From Paracoccaceae bacterium (GTDB lineage: Bacteria > Pseudomonadota > Alphaproteobacteria > Rhodobacterales > Rhodobacteraceae), in the NCBI GenBank assembly GCA_007131465.1, contig SLQN01000059.1, forward strand, positions 1 through 5,166: a DNA stretch of 5,166 bases, in the 5' to 3' direction. The notes beneath the pieces were generated by a model. The model made no database searches and was not told where the DNA came from. It worked only from the letters and a program-made list of their open reading frames with translations. This document shows, in pieces, positions 1 to 5,166 of the stretch. Position numbers and translations under genes: made by a program. Numbering within the stretch: the first letter of the stretch is position 1; each line of letters starts with the position of its first letter.

Positions 1-218
1 AAATCGGCGCAGGCGCGTTCATCGGGTCCTCCACGATGCTGGTCGCCCCAGTGCGGGTGGGGGCGGGCGCGCTGACGGGCTCCGGCTCGGTCATCACCGA
101 GGATGTGCCGGACGGCGCGCTGGCGCTGGGGCGGGCGAAGCAGGAAAACAAGCCCGGTCTTGGCAAGCGGCTGATGGACAGGCTGCGCGCCATGAAGGCC
201 GCGCAAACGAAAGGCTGA
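1..218 (+). CDS. glmU: GlmU C-terminal fragment (bifunctional GlcNAc-1-P uridyltransferase / GlcN-1-P acetyltransferase), cut by window start
   Basis: Only the last 71 codons are visible; the frame starts at base 3 and ends with TGA at 216-218. The visible protein shows hexapeptide-type repeats of a left-handed beta helix ([25 protein letters not shown]), followed by the characteristic tail [19 protein letters not shown] and a basic helix. In the GlmU family (usually about 450 residues) this C-terminal domain acetylates glucosamine-1-phosphate using acetyl-CoA. The N-terminal domain, which lies outside the window, makes UDP-GlcNAc in the cytoplasm. The location directly upstream of glmS, the enzyme supplying glucosamine-6-phosphate, supports the call. 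Other hexapeptide acyltransferases share the fold, but the [10 protein letters not shown] tail and the glmS neighbour favour GlmU. The ATG at 36 is an internal Met, not the start. Confidence 0.93.
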   Translation, partial: IGAGAFIGSSTMLVAPVRVGAGALTGSGSVITEDVPDGALALGRAKQENKPGLGKRLMDRLRAMKAAQTKG

Positions 219-221
219 GGG
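216..221 (+). promoter_or_regulatory. Ribosome binding site of glmS overlapping the glmU stop
   Basis: TGAGGG contains the glmU stop codon and a purine-rich Shine-Dalgarno-like core, only 3 nt before the glmS ATG at 225. The overlap suggests translational coupling of glmU and glmS. No separate promoter and no Gram-positive-type glmS ribozyme can fit in the 6-nt gap. Confidence 0.5.
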
Positions 222-224
222 CAG

Positions 225-2042
225 ATGTGTGGCATTATCGGAATTCTGGGGAAACACGAAGTCTCGCCGCAGATCCTGGATGGATTGAAGCGGCTGGAAT
301 ATCGCGGCTATGACAGTGCAGGCATCGCGACGGTCAATCGCGGACAGCTTGACCTGCGCCGGGCGGTCGGCAAGCTGATCAACCTGTCGGACGCGCTGGT
401 GCATGCCCCGCTGCCGGGGCGCGTGGGCATTGGTCATACGCGCTGGGCCACGCACGGTGGGCCGTCCGTTGCCAATGCCCACCCGCACCGCGCGGGTCGC
501 GTGGCGGTGGTGCATAACGGGATCATCGAGAATTTTCGCGCGCTCCGCGACGAGCTGACCACCGAGGGCGCGCAGTTCAGCAGCGAAACCGACACCGAAA
601 CCATCGTGCATCTTGCAAGCCAGTATCTGGAACAGGGCGTGTCGCCGATTGAAGCCGCGCGCAGCACGCTCAAGCGGCTGGAAGGGGCGTTCGCGCTGGC
701 CTTCCTGTTCGAGGGCGAGGAAGACCTGATCATCTGCGCGCGGCGCGGATCGCCCCTGTGTATCGGGCATGGCACGGGCGAGATGTATCTGGGCTCGGAC
801 GCCATCGCGCTGGCCGACCTGACCGATCGCATCACCTATCTGGAAGAAGGCGACTGGGCGGTGCTGACGCATGACGGTGCCCAGATTTTCGACGCCGAGG
901 ACCGTCAGACAAACCGCGCCATGACGCGCATCAACCTGGATACGGCGCGCGTCGACAAATCTGGTCACAAGCATTTCATGGCCAAGGAAATGGCCGAACA
1001 ACCGGGTGTCCTTCAGGCCGCGATGGGGTGCTATGCGGGGCCGGGCAGCACGGGTATCACGCTGCCTCCGGAACTGGATTTTTCCGCGACAGACCGGCTG
1101 ATCATGGTTGCCTGCGGCACGGCCCATTATGCCTGTCAGGTGGCGAAATACTGGTTCGAGAAATATGCCGGGCTTGCGGTGGAACTGGATATCGCCTCGG
1201 AATTTCGTTACCGCGACCCGGTGCTGGGGCCGTCCAACATGGCGCTGTTCGTCAGCCAGTCGGGGGAAACAGCCGATACGCTGGCCGCGCTGCGCCATGT
1301 GAAGCCCCATGTCGCGCAGGTCGTGTCGGTGATCAATGTGCCCACATCCTCGATCGCGCGCGAAAGTGATGTGGCGCTGCCCATCCATGCCGGGCCCGAA
1401 ATCGGGGTTGCCTCGACCAAGGCCTTCACGGCGCAGTTGCAGGTGCTGGCACTTCTGGCCCTGCAGGCCGGGCTGCAACGCGGCGTGCTGGACGCGCGCG
1501 ACTTCGCAGCCCATCTGGAGGACCTGCGCACCGTGCCGGGCTATGTGGCGCAGGCGCTGGACCGCGAGGAAGACATCAGGCGTCTGTCGGAACTGTTGTC
1601 GCGGGCGCGCGATGTCTTGTTCCTGGGGCGGGGCGTGATGTTTCCGCTGGCGCTGGAAGGCGCATTGAAACTAAAGGAAATCAGCTATATACATGCCGAA
1701 GCTTATGCAGCGGGTGAACTGAAGCACGGCCCCATTGCGCTGGTGGACAAGGATTTGCCTGTGATCGTCTTCGCGCCGTTCGACGGGCTATTCGAGAAGA
1801 CAGTGTCGAACATGCAGGAAGTCATGGCCCGGCAGGGCAAGGTGCTGCTGATCTCTGACGCGCAGGGGCTGGCCCATGCGGGTGACGTGCCCTACCAGTT
1901 GCAGATGCCCTCGGTTCCCGCATTCATCGCGCCTATTGTCTATGCGGTTCCCGCGCAACTGATCGCCTATCACACGGCACTCCATCGCGGGACAGATGTG
2001 GACCAGCCGCGCAACCTTGCCAAATCGGTGACAGTGGAATGA
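225..2042 (+). CDS. glmS: Glutamine--fructose-6-phosphate aminotransferase (isomerizing), glucosamine-6-phosphate synthase
   Basis: Cytoplasmic enzyme that converts fructose-6-phosphate and glutamine to glucosamine-6-phosphate and glutamate, the first committed step to UDP-GlcNAc. The protein is complete at 605 residues (E. coli GlmS is 609). It begins MCGIIGILG, so Cys2 is the N-terminal nucleophile after Met removal. The class II glutaminase domain covers roughly residues 2-220 and keeps R73-W74 in HTRWATHG, H86, N98-G99 in HNGIIENF and D123 in ETDTE. Two SIS sugar-isomerase domains follow: about 285-430, with CGTAHYAC, SQSGETADT (344-352) and GVASTKAFTAQ; and about 455-590, with LKLKEISYIHAEAYAAGE, carrying K484, E485 and H501. 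The C-tail PRNLAKSVTVE carries the sugar-closing lysine, K600. All expected catalytic residues are present. It lies 6 nt after glmU and overlaps the next gene by 4 nt. Confidence 0.98.
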   Translation: MCGIIGILGKHEVSPQILDGLKRLEYRGYDSAGIATVNRGQLDLRRAVGKLINLSDALVHAPLPGRVGIGHTRWATHGGPSVANAHPHRAGRVAVVHNGIIENFRALRDELTTEGAQFSSETDTETIVHLASQYLEQGVSPIEAARSTLKRLEGAFALAFLFEGEEDLIICARRGSPLCIGHGTGEMYLGSDAIALADLTDRITYLEEGDWAVLTHDGAQIFDAEDRQTNRAMTRINLDTARVDKSGHKHFMAKEMAEQPGVLQAAMGCYAGPGSTGITLPPELDFSATDRLIMVACGTAHYACQVAKYWFEKYAGLAVELDIASEFRYRDPVLGPSNMALFVSQSGETADTLAALRHVKPHVAQVVSVINVPTSSIARESDVALPIHAGPEIGVASTKAFTAQLQVLALLALQAGLQRGVLDARDFAAHLEDLRTVPGYVAQALDREEDIRRLSELLSRARDVLFLGRGVMFPLALEGALKLKEISYIHAEAYAAGELKHGPIALVDKDLPVIVFAPFDGLFEKTVSNMQEVMARQGKVLLISDAQGLAHAGDVPYQLQMPSVPAFIAPIVYAVPAQLIAYHTALHRGTDVDQPRNLAKSVTVE

Positions 2043-2725
2043 CCACGGCGGCGCAGCTTGTCACTGACCTGCGCGCGCTGGGGGATGCCGACAAGGCCGC
2101 CGAGATGGCCGCCTATCACAAGACCGGGCGGGTCTTTCTGGGTGTTCCTGCGGCTGTTCTTGACGGGTTGGCGCGCGACATGCGCCGCGCGCTGCCCTTG
2201 CGGGAGCGCTGCGCACTGGCGCAGGACCTGTGGCACGGCGATGTGCACGAGGGGGGCATCTTTGCCGCGAAACTGCTGACGCAGGCGCGCATCCGGCCCG
2301 ATGATGAACAGGTCTGGCAGATCATCGCGGATTGGGCGCAGGGCTTTGACAGTTGGGCGCTGGCCGACCACGCGGCCATCGCCGGGGGCAAGCGGTTGCA
2401 GGCCGACACGCGCCGACTGGATGCGGTCGCGGGCTGGCTGGAGGCGCCGAACCTCTGGACGCGGCGCGCGGCGCTGGTGATGACTCTGCCCTTCGCGCGG
2501 CTGCCCTTTCCCAACCCTGCCGAGCGCGCGGCCCGCGCGCGCGTTCTGGATTGGGCGGCGCGTCTGGTCCCGGACCGGGACCGCTTCATGCAAAAGGCGA
2601 TTGCGTGGTGGCTGCGCGAGTTGTCACGCCGGGACCCGGCGGCGGTGACAGGGTTTCTGGATGGTCCGGGCGCGGGGTTGAGTGCGGCGGCCCGACGCGA
2701 AGCGCTGCGGATCGTGCAGGGCTGA
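2039..2725 (+). CDS. DNA alkylation repair protein, AlkD-like HEAT-repeat glycosylase
   Basis: A 228-residue all-helical protein of the AlkD/AlkC DNA alkylation repair family (HEAT-like repeats). Members excise positively charged alkylated purines such as 3-methyladenine and 7-methylguanine without flipping the base into a pocket. Aligning from memory with Bacillus cereus AlkD, the functional residues appear kept: W106 and catalytic-type D110 in FDSWALADH, R143 in NLWTRRAAL, and W190 in FMQKAIAWWLRELSRRDP. Length is normal for the family. The ATG at 2039 overlaps the glmS TGA (ATGA), and there is no strong Shine-Dalgarno before it, so translation is probably coupled to glmS. It would be the last gene of the glmU-glmS unit; the next gene is convergent. 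Substrate specificity is inferred from the family. The symbol alkD is not assigned because several related subfamilies exist. Confidence 0.88.
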   Translation: MTTAAQLVTDLRALGDADKAAEMAAYHKTGRVFLGVPAAVLDGLARDMRRALPLRERCALAQDLWHGDVHEGGIFAAKLLTQARIRPDDEQVWQIIADWAQGFDSWALADHAAIAGGKRLQADTRRLDAVAGWLEAPNLWTRRAALVMTLPFARLPFPNPAERAARARVLDWAARLVPDRDRFMQKAIAWWLRELSRRDPAAVTGFLDGPGAGLSAAARREALRIVQG

Positions 2726-2744
2726 ACTGCACTCCATTGCCGTT

Positions 2745-2768
2745 CCGGGCCGCGCGGCCGCAGCCCGG
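2745..2768. terminator. GC-rich hairpin between convergent genes, possible bidirectional terminator
   Basis: The gap between the two stop codons is only 43 nt (2726-2768). It contains CCGGGC (2745-2750) paired with GCCCGG (2763-2768), a perfect 6-bp stem with a 12-nt loop. A 12-bp perfect palindrome, GGCCGCGCGGCC (2748-2759), overlaps it and could form an alternative stem. There is no real T-tract on either strand, only TTATT after the stem on the plus strand, so terminator function is inferred from the convergent position. Confidence 0.4.
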
Positions 2769-3374
2769 TTATTCGCCCGGTCGGGCGAGGCTGAAGACAT
2801 CGCGCACGACCGCGTAATCACGATAGCCGCAGCGCGCCAGTGGCTGGAACCGCGTGATGTCGAAAGTCCCGTCTACCACGCAATCGTCGCGCAAATGCAC
2901 GCCGATGACCTCGCCCAGCACTAGGAAATTCGCCGCGCCTTCAAGCGTCACGATCTGGGTCAGGCGGCATTCCAGCGCGGCGGGGGCGTCGGCCACGCGG
3001 GACGCCGGGATCATCCGACATTCTTCCCGCGCCAGTTCTGCATGCGCGAATTCATCCACAGCGCGCGGCCAGGGACCGGATGTCGCATTCATCGCATCGC
3101 GCGCGGCATATTCCACGACATTGACGCAGAACACGCCCGTGTCGCGGATATTGGCGACCGAATCCTTCGTCCCGTCGCGATCAGGCTTGGCGCTGGTCGA
3201 GGCGAACATCACCTGCGGCGGCACATAGGCCACGGCATTGAAGAAGGAATAGGGCGCAAGGTTGTCCTGCCCGTCCGCGCCGCGCGTCGAAATCCAGCCG
3301 ATGGGGCGCGGGGTGACGATGGCGTTGAACGGGTTATGCGGCAGGCCGTGGCCCGATTTCGGTTCGTAGAACAT
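2769..3374 (-). CDS. Flavin reductase-like FMN-binding split-barrel protein
   Basis: A complete 201-residue protein of the flavin reductase-like family (COG1853/DIM6-NTAB type). These proteins bind FMN in a split beta-barrel; some act as NAD(P)H:flavin reductases or partner oxidoreductases. Family signatures are TPRPIGWISTRGADG (21-35) and NLAPYSFFNAVAYVPPQVMF (38-57), the FMN-contacting region. Further along are TKDSVANIRDTGVFCVNVV (69-87) and the C-terminal LARCGYRDYAVV (179-190). The start is supported by AGGAG (plus-strand 3380-3384), 5 nt before the ATG. The gene converges with the alkylation repair gene and diverges from the GNAT gene. No oxygenase or other partner gene adjoins it, so the physiological substrate is unknown; the family is clear, the exact reaction is not. 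Confidence 0.88.
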   Translation of the reverse strand: MFYEPKSGHGLPHNPFNAIVTPRPIGWISTRGADGQDNLAPYSFFNAVAYVPPQVMFASTSAKPDRDGTKDSVANIRDTGVFCVNVVEYAARDAMNATSGPWPRAVDEFAHAELAREECRMIPASRVADAPAALECRLTQIVTLEGAANFLVLGEVIGVHLRDDCVVDGTFDITRFQPLARCGYRDYAVVRDVFSLARPGE

Positions 3375-3379
3375 GCGCG

Positions 3380-3384
3380 CTCCT
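3380..3384 (-). promoter_or_regulatory. Ribosome binding site of the flavin reductase-like gene
   Basis: Reads AGGAG on the minus strand, 5 nt upstream of the ATG that begins at 3374. It is a strong match to the anti-Shine-Dalgarno sequence and fixes the start of this gene. Confidence 0.7.
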
Positions 3385-3395
3385 GCGATCTGTTT

Positions 3396-3425
3396 GCGCG
3401 CACCCTAGCGGCATGCTAGGCGCGC
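3396..3425. repeat. Inverted repeat in the divergent intergenic spacer, candidate operator
   Basis: CCTAGC (3404-3409) and GCTAGG (3415-3420) form a perfect 6-bp inverted repeat around the 5-nt spacer GGCAT. It is extended outward by GCGCG (3396-3400) and CGCGC (3421-3425) if three bases (3401-3403) bulge out. It sits in the 83-nt spacer (3375-3457) between the divergent flavin reductase and GNAT starts, where a shared regulator site would be expected. A leader hairpin is an alternative. I could not identify convincing -35/-10 pairs. Confidence 0.4.
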
Positions 3426-3445
3426 TGCCAGCGCCGATAGCGGCC

Positions 3446-3450
3446 AGGGA
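3446..3450 (+). promoter_or_regulatory. Ribosome binding site that sets the GNAT start at 3458
   Basis: AGGGA ends 7 nt before the ATG at 3458. The longer in-frame ATG at 3413 has no such site and lies inside the intergenic inverted repeat, so 3458 is preferred. Confidence 0.6.
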
Positions 3451-3457
3451 ACATGCG

Positions 3458-3943
3458 ATGCAGCTTCATCAGGAAACGCCTGCCGACTGGTGGGAGGTCG
3501 AGGCGCTTTATGACCTGTGTTTCGCACCGGGGCGCGAGGCGCTGTCGTCTTACCGGCTGCGCGATAGCGTCGCCCCCGTTGCCGATCTTTGCCTGATCCT
3601 GCGCGATGAAAACGGGCTGGCCGCCGCGATTCGCTATTGGCCGGTGCAGATCGGCTTGGTCGATGTACTACTGCTGGGGCCGATTGCGGTACATCCCGTT
3701 CATCAGGGCGAGGGTCTGGGCGGCTGGCTGATGCGCGAAAGCCTGAGACGGGCGCAGGCGCTGGGGTGGGACCGGGTGCTTCTGGTCGGCGATGCGCCAT
3801 ATTACAGCCGCTTCGGCTTTGTCCGGCTGGAGGGCGTTGTCATGCCCCCCCCCACCAACCCGGCGCGTGTGCTGGGGCTGGAACTGACGCCGGGCGCCTG
3901 GGCGGGCATCACAGGCGCAGTTACACGCCACGGCGAGGACTGA
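3458..3943 (+). CDS. GNAT family N-acetyltransferase, YhbS-like
   Basis: A 161-residue Gcn5-related N-acetyltransferase that would transfer an acetyl group from acetyl-CoA to an unidentified amine. The N-terminal part (about 1-60) holds the alpha1-alpha2 region. Motif A follows in LLLGPIAVHP and the pyrophosphate-binding loop QGEGLG (Q83 to G88), fitting Q/RxxGxG. Motif B includes VLLVGDAPYYSRFGF (107-121), where GD.PYY.RFGF is typical of YhbS-type (COG3153) proteins. The tail PPPTNPARVLGLELTPGAW also matches that subgroup. The 3458 start is chosen over 3413 because it has a Shine-Dalgarno and the extra 15 residues do not look like GNAT sequence. Codons 130-132 lie in a run of nine C (3845-3853), a possible slippage site. 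It is divergent from the flavin reductase gene and convergent with the enzyme I fragment. The substrate cannot be told from the sequence. Confidence 0.88.
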   Translation: MQLHQETPADWWEVEALYDLCFAPGREALSSYRLRDSVAPVADLCLILRDENGLAAAIRYWPVQIGLVDVLLLGPIAVHPVHQGEGLGGWLMRESLRRAQALGWDRVLLVGDAPYYSRFGFVRLEGVVMPPPTNPARVLGLELTPGAWAGITGAVTRHGED

Positions 3944-3989
3944 ACCGGATCGCGCGTTGGGGCAGGGCGCGGGATGGTCGGCAACGGAC

Positions 3990-4008
3990 CGGGGCCGCGC
4001 GCGCCCCG
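3990..4008. terminator. GC-rich hairpin between GNAT and the enzyme I fragment, possible bidirectional terminator
   Basis: CGGGGC (3990-3995) pairs with GCCCCG (4003-4008) around a 7-nt CGCGCGC loop. It lies in the 66-nt gap between the convergent stops, immediately after the minus-strand TAA at 4012-4010. No T-tract follows on either strand. The function is inferred from position and stem strength. Confidence 0.4.
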
Positions 4009-4009
4009 C

Positions 4010-4864
4010 TTACTCGACCAGCGTGGCGACATACTCCAGAAGCGCAGGTCGCGCGCTTTCCAGACCGCGCGCCTGCACGCGCGCGATCAGTTCAGATACC
4101 GCGTTCAGATTCGCGCGCCGGATCAGCGATTTCACCGGCCCGACAGAGGCGGGGCGCATCGACAGCGAGGGAATCCCGATCCCGGCCAGCGCCAGCGCAT
4201 CGATCGGGCGGCCTGCATCCTCGCCACAGAAGGACAGGTCCGTCTGCGCCTCATAGCACCGATCCACGATGACCTGCAAAAAGGTCAGGAAACTGACATT
4301 GAGCGTGTCATAGCGGCGGCGGACCAGTTCATTCTCGCGATCCGCAGCGAAGAAGAACTGCTTGAGGTCATTGCCGCCGATCGAGATGAAATCCACCGCC
4401 TCGAAGAAACTGCGCGGGGCATAGGCCAGTGACGGGGTTTCCAGCATTGCGCCGACCTGCACATCAGCGGGCAGGGCATGGCCCAGCCTGCGTTCGCGCT
4501 CGATCTCGCGCATCAGCATGTCATGGGCGCGGGTGAATTCGCTTTCCGTGGCAACCAGCGGGAACATCACGCTCAGCGCCCGGCCATTGGCCGCGCGGAT
4601 GAGCGCCTGAAGCTGCATGCGCAGCACGCCCGGCTTGTCCAGCCCCACCCGCAGCGCGCGCCAGCCCATCGCCGGGTTCGGCTCGTCGGGGCGGTTCATG
4701 TAGGGCATGACCTTGTCCGACCCGATATCGAGCGTACGGAAATACACTTTCTTTCCTGCAGCCGCATCCAGCACGCGGGTGTAATTGGCCACGAGGTCCG
4801 AGCGTTTGGGCATCCGGTCGCGGGCCAGAAACTGCAATTCGGTCCGGAACAGTCCGACAGCTTC
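4010..4864 (-). pseudogene. ptsP: Phosphoenolpyruvate-protein phosphotransferase (PtsP/enzyme I type), C-terminal PEP-binding domain only, 5'-truncated
   Basis: The last 284 residues of enzyme I, ending with TAA at 4012-4010. Enzyme I takes phosphate from PEP onto its own histidine and passes it to HPr-like carriers; the nitrogen-type PtsP (usually about 750 residues) does this in a regulatory relay. The PEP-binding barrel is well kept: GLFRTE, VYFRTLDIGSDK, NPAMGWRALRVG, MLETPS, SIGGNDLKQFFFAADREN (metal/PEP-binding N-D pair, codon N at 4372-4370) and the catalytic cysteine in SFCGEDAG (codon 4228-4226). The GAF and swivel domains with the phosphorylated histidine are absent. Homology begins near EAVGLFRTE, and a TAG lies in frame at 4885-4883. 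No ATG or Shine-Dalgarno precedes the fragment; only a TTG at 4837 could serve. It therefore looks like a broken gene or a chimeric join. PtsP is preferred over sugar-PTS PtsI by similarity to alphaproteobacterial sequences, but the diagnostic GAF domain is missing. Confidence 0.82.
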
Positions 4865-4885
4865 TCCAGTGTACTGTCCCAGCTA
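4855..4885. other. Breakpoint where enzyme I homology ends
   Basis: To the left, minus-strand enzyme I sequence is well conserved down to the first beta strand of the PEP barrel. To the right, none of the three minus-strand frames resembles the expected upstream enzyme I segment, and in-frame TAG occurs at 4885-4883. Near the join there is a short imperfect direct repeat: GTCC then CAGCT at about 4852-4862 and again at 4876-4884. CAGT/ACTG arms (4867-4870 and 4873-4876) also occur. These may be microhomology or chance. The exact base of the join cannot be fixed from this sequence. Confidence 0.6.
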
Positions 4886-5166
4886 AAGCACAACAACGTG
4901 CCCGGCATACTGGTACGCAAAGGCGCCCGCTCCGTCCCGGTGCGCAGCACCCTGATCCTCGCCAGCGGGGGGCCGCACATCGTCCAGCATTTCTGGTCGG
5001 CACAGGCCATTTCAGAAGAACTGGGGCTTGCCCCGCGCATACTCTGCGTCGAGCTTCCGGAAGCGGAAAAATGGGGTCATACTGTGCAAGAGTCCTGTCC
5101 TAACGGACTGAATGCGGCCAGGCTTGTCGGTCTGAAAGCTCCTCTTGAAGTCTCCCACTGCGAAGA
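4865..5166 (+). CDS. Unidentified open reading frame, partial, runs off the window end
   Basis: Frame 2 is open for about 100 codons from the breakpoint to the window edge, with a protein-like composition (for example GPHIVQHFWSAQAISEELG and RILCVELPEAEKWGH). I do not recognise the family. The stretch RSVPVRSTLILASGG loosely recalls the strand before the GG turn in FAD-dependent dehydrogenases, but the following residues do not support that. There is no in-frame ATG after the breakpoint; the first alternative start is GTG at 4898, with no Shine-Dalgarno, so the gene is probably also 5'-truncated at the join. Later codons (CCT, CTT, GCT, GAA, AAA, AGG) are less GC-biased than in the neighbours, which hints at a foreign origin. 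The same frame stays open leftward to 4433 across the enzyme I antisense. The other plus-strand frames contain stops and the minus-strand frames give no recognisable protein. Confidence 0.4.

Noticed and set aside
219..224. glmS ribozyme or riboswitch upstream of glmS
   Set aside because: There are only 6 nt between glmU and glmS; the structured leader of Gram-positive glmS cannot be present.
434..835. Minus-strand open frame of 133 codons inside glmS
   Set aside because: It is antisense to the well-conserved glutaminase domain and its Ser/Arg-rich product has no family features; a codon-bias shadow.
1970..2593. Minus-strand open frame of 207 codons spanning the end of glmS and the alkylation repair gene
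   Set aside because: It crosses two confidently assigned plus-strand genes, and its Arg/Pro/Gln-rich composition is typical of antisense reading in high-GC DNA.
3413..3457. Longer N-terminus for the GNAT protein from ATG 3413
   Set aside because: It has no Shine-Dalgarno, begins inside the intergenic inverted repeat, and adds residues unlike GNAT proteins; the ATG at 3458 has AGGGA at good spacing.
4010..4837. TTG at 4837 as a genuine start giving an intact 275-residue gene
   Set aside because: In enzyme I this codon is the leucine within FRTELQF, no Shine-Dalgarno precedes it, and homology continues upstream of it to about 4864.
5091..5109. AGTCC/GGACT hairpin as a terminator or element end
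   Set aside because: The arms are 5 bp, there is no T-tract, and it lies within an open frame.
4865..5166. FAD-dependent dehydrogenase fragment based on RSVPVRSTLILASGG
   Set aside because: The residues after GG lack the expected continuation and no second motif is visible, so the resemblance is too weak to name.

Overview
The window is high-GC bacterial DNA with G/C-ending codons. Its encoded proteins look alphaproteobacterial, most like Rhodobacterales (Roseobacter/Paracoccus-type relatives). That placement is a judgement from overall protein character and codon use; no database search was run.

Layout, left to right: (1) the 3' end of glmU; (2) glmS complete, 6 nt downstream; (3) an AlkD-type DNA alkylation repair protein whose ATG overlaps the glmS stop (ATGA). 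These three genes read rightward and look like one transcription unit. (4) A convergent flavin-reductase-like protein on the minus strand. (5) A divergent YhbS-type GNAT acetyltransferase, separated from it by an 83-nt spacer carrying an inverted repeat. (6) Convergent to the GNAT gene, the C-terminal PEP-binding part of a PtsP-type phosphotransferase (enzyme I). Its N-terminal half is missing. (7) An unidentified plus-strand open frame that runs off the right edge.

glmS makes glucosamine-6-phosphate, and glmU finishes the route to UDP-GlcNAc for peptidoglycan and LPS. The alkylation repair gene is a passenger at the end of that unit, with no obvious metabolic link. The flavin reductase and GNAT genes are divergent single genes with no visible pathway tie to each other.

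The most unusual place is about 4855-4885. Clear enzyme I homology stops abruptly at the codons for EAVGLFRTE, with no usual upstream enzyme I sequence in any minus-strand frame. An unrelated plus-strand frame with less GC-biased codons occupies the rest. This is either a real deletion, insertion or rearrangement breakpoint or an assembly chimera; the sequence alone cannot separate them. I saw no tRNA, rRNA, CRISPR array, complete insertion sequence or phage gene. I also found no convincing new multi-gene system; the rest of the window is ordinary chromosomal content.
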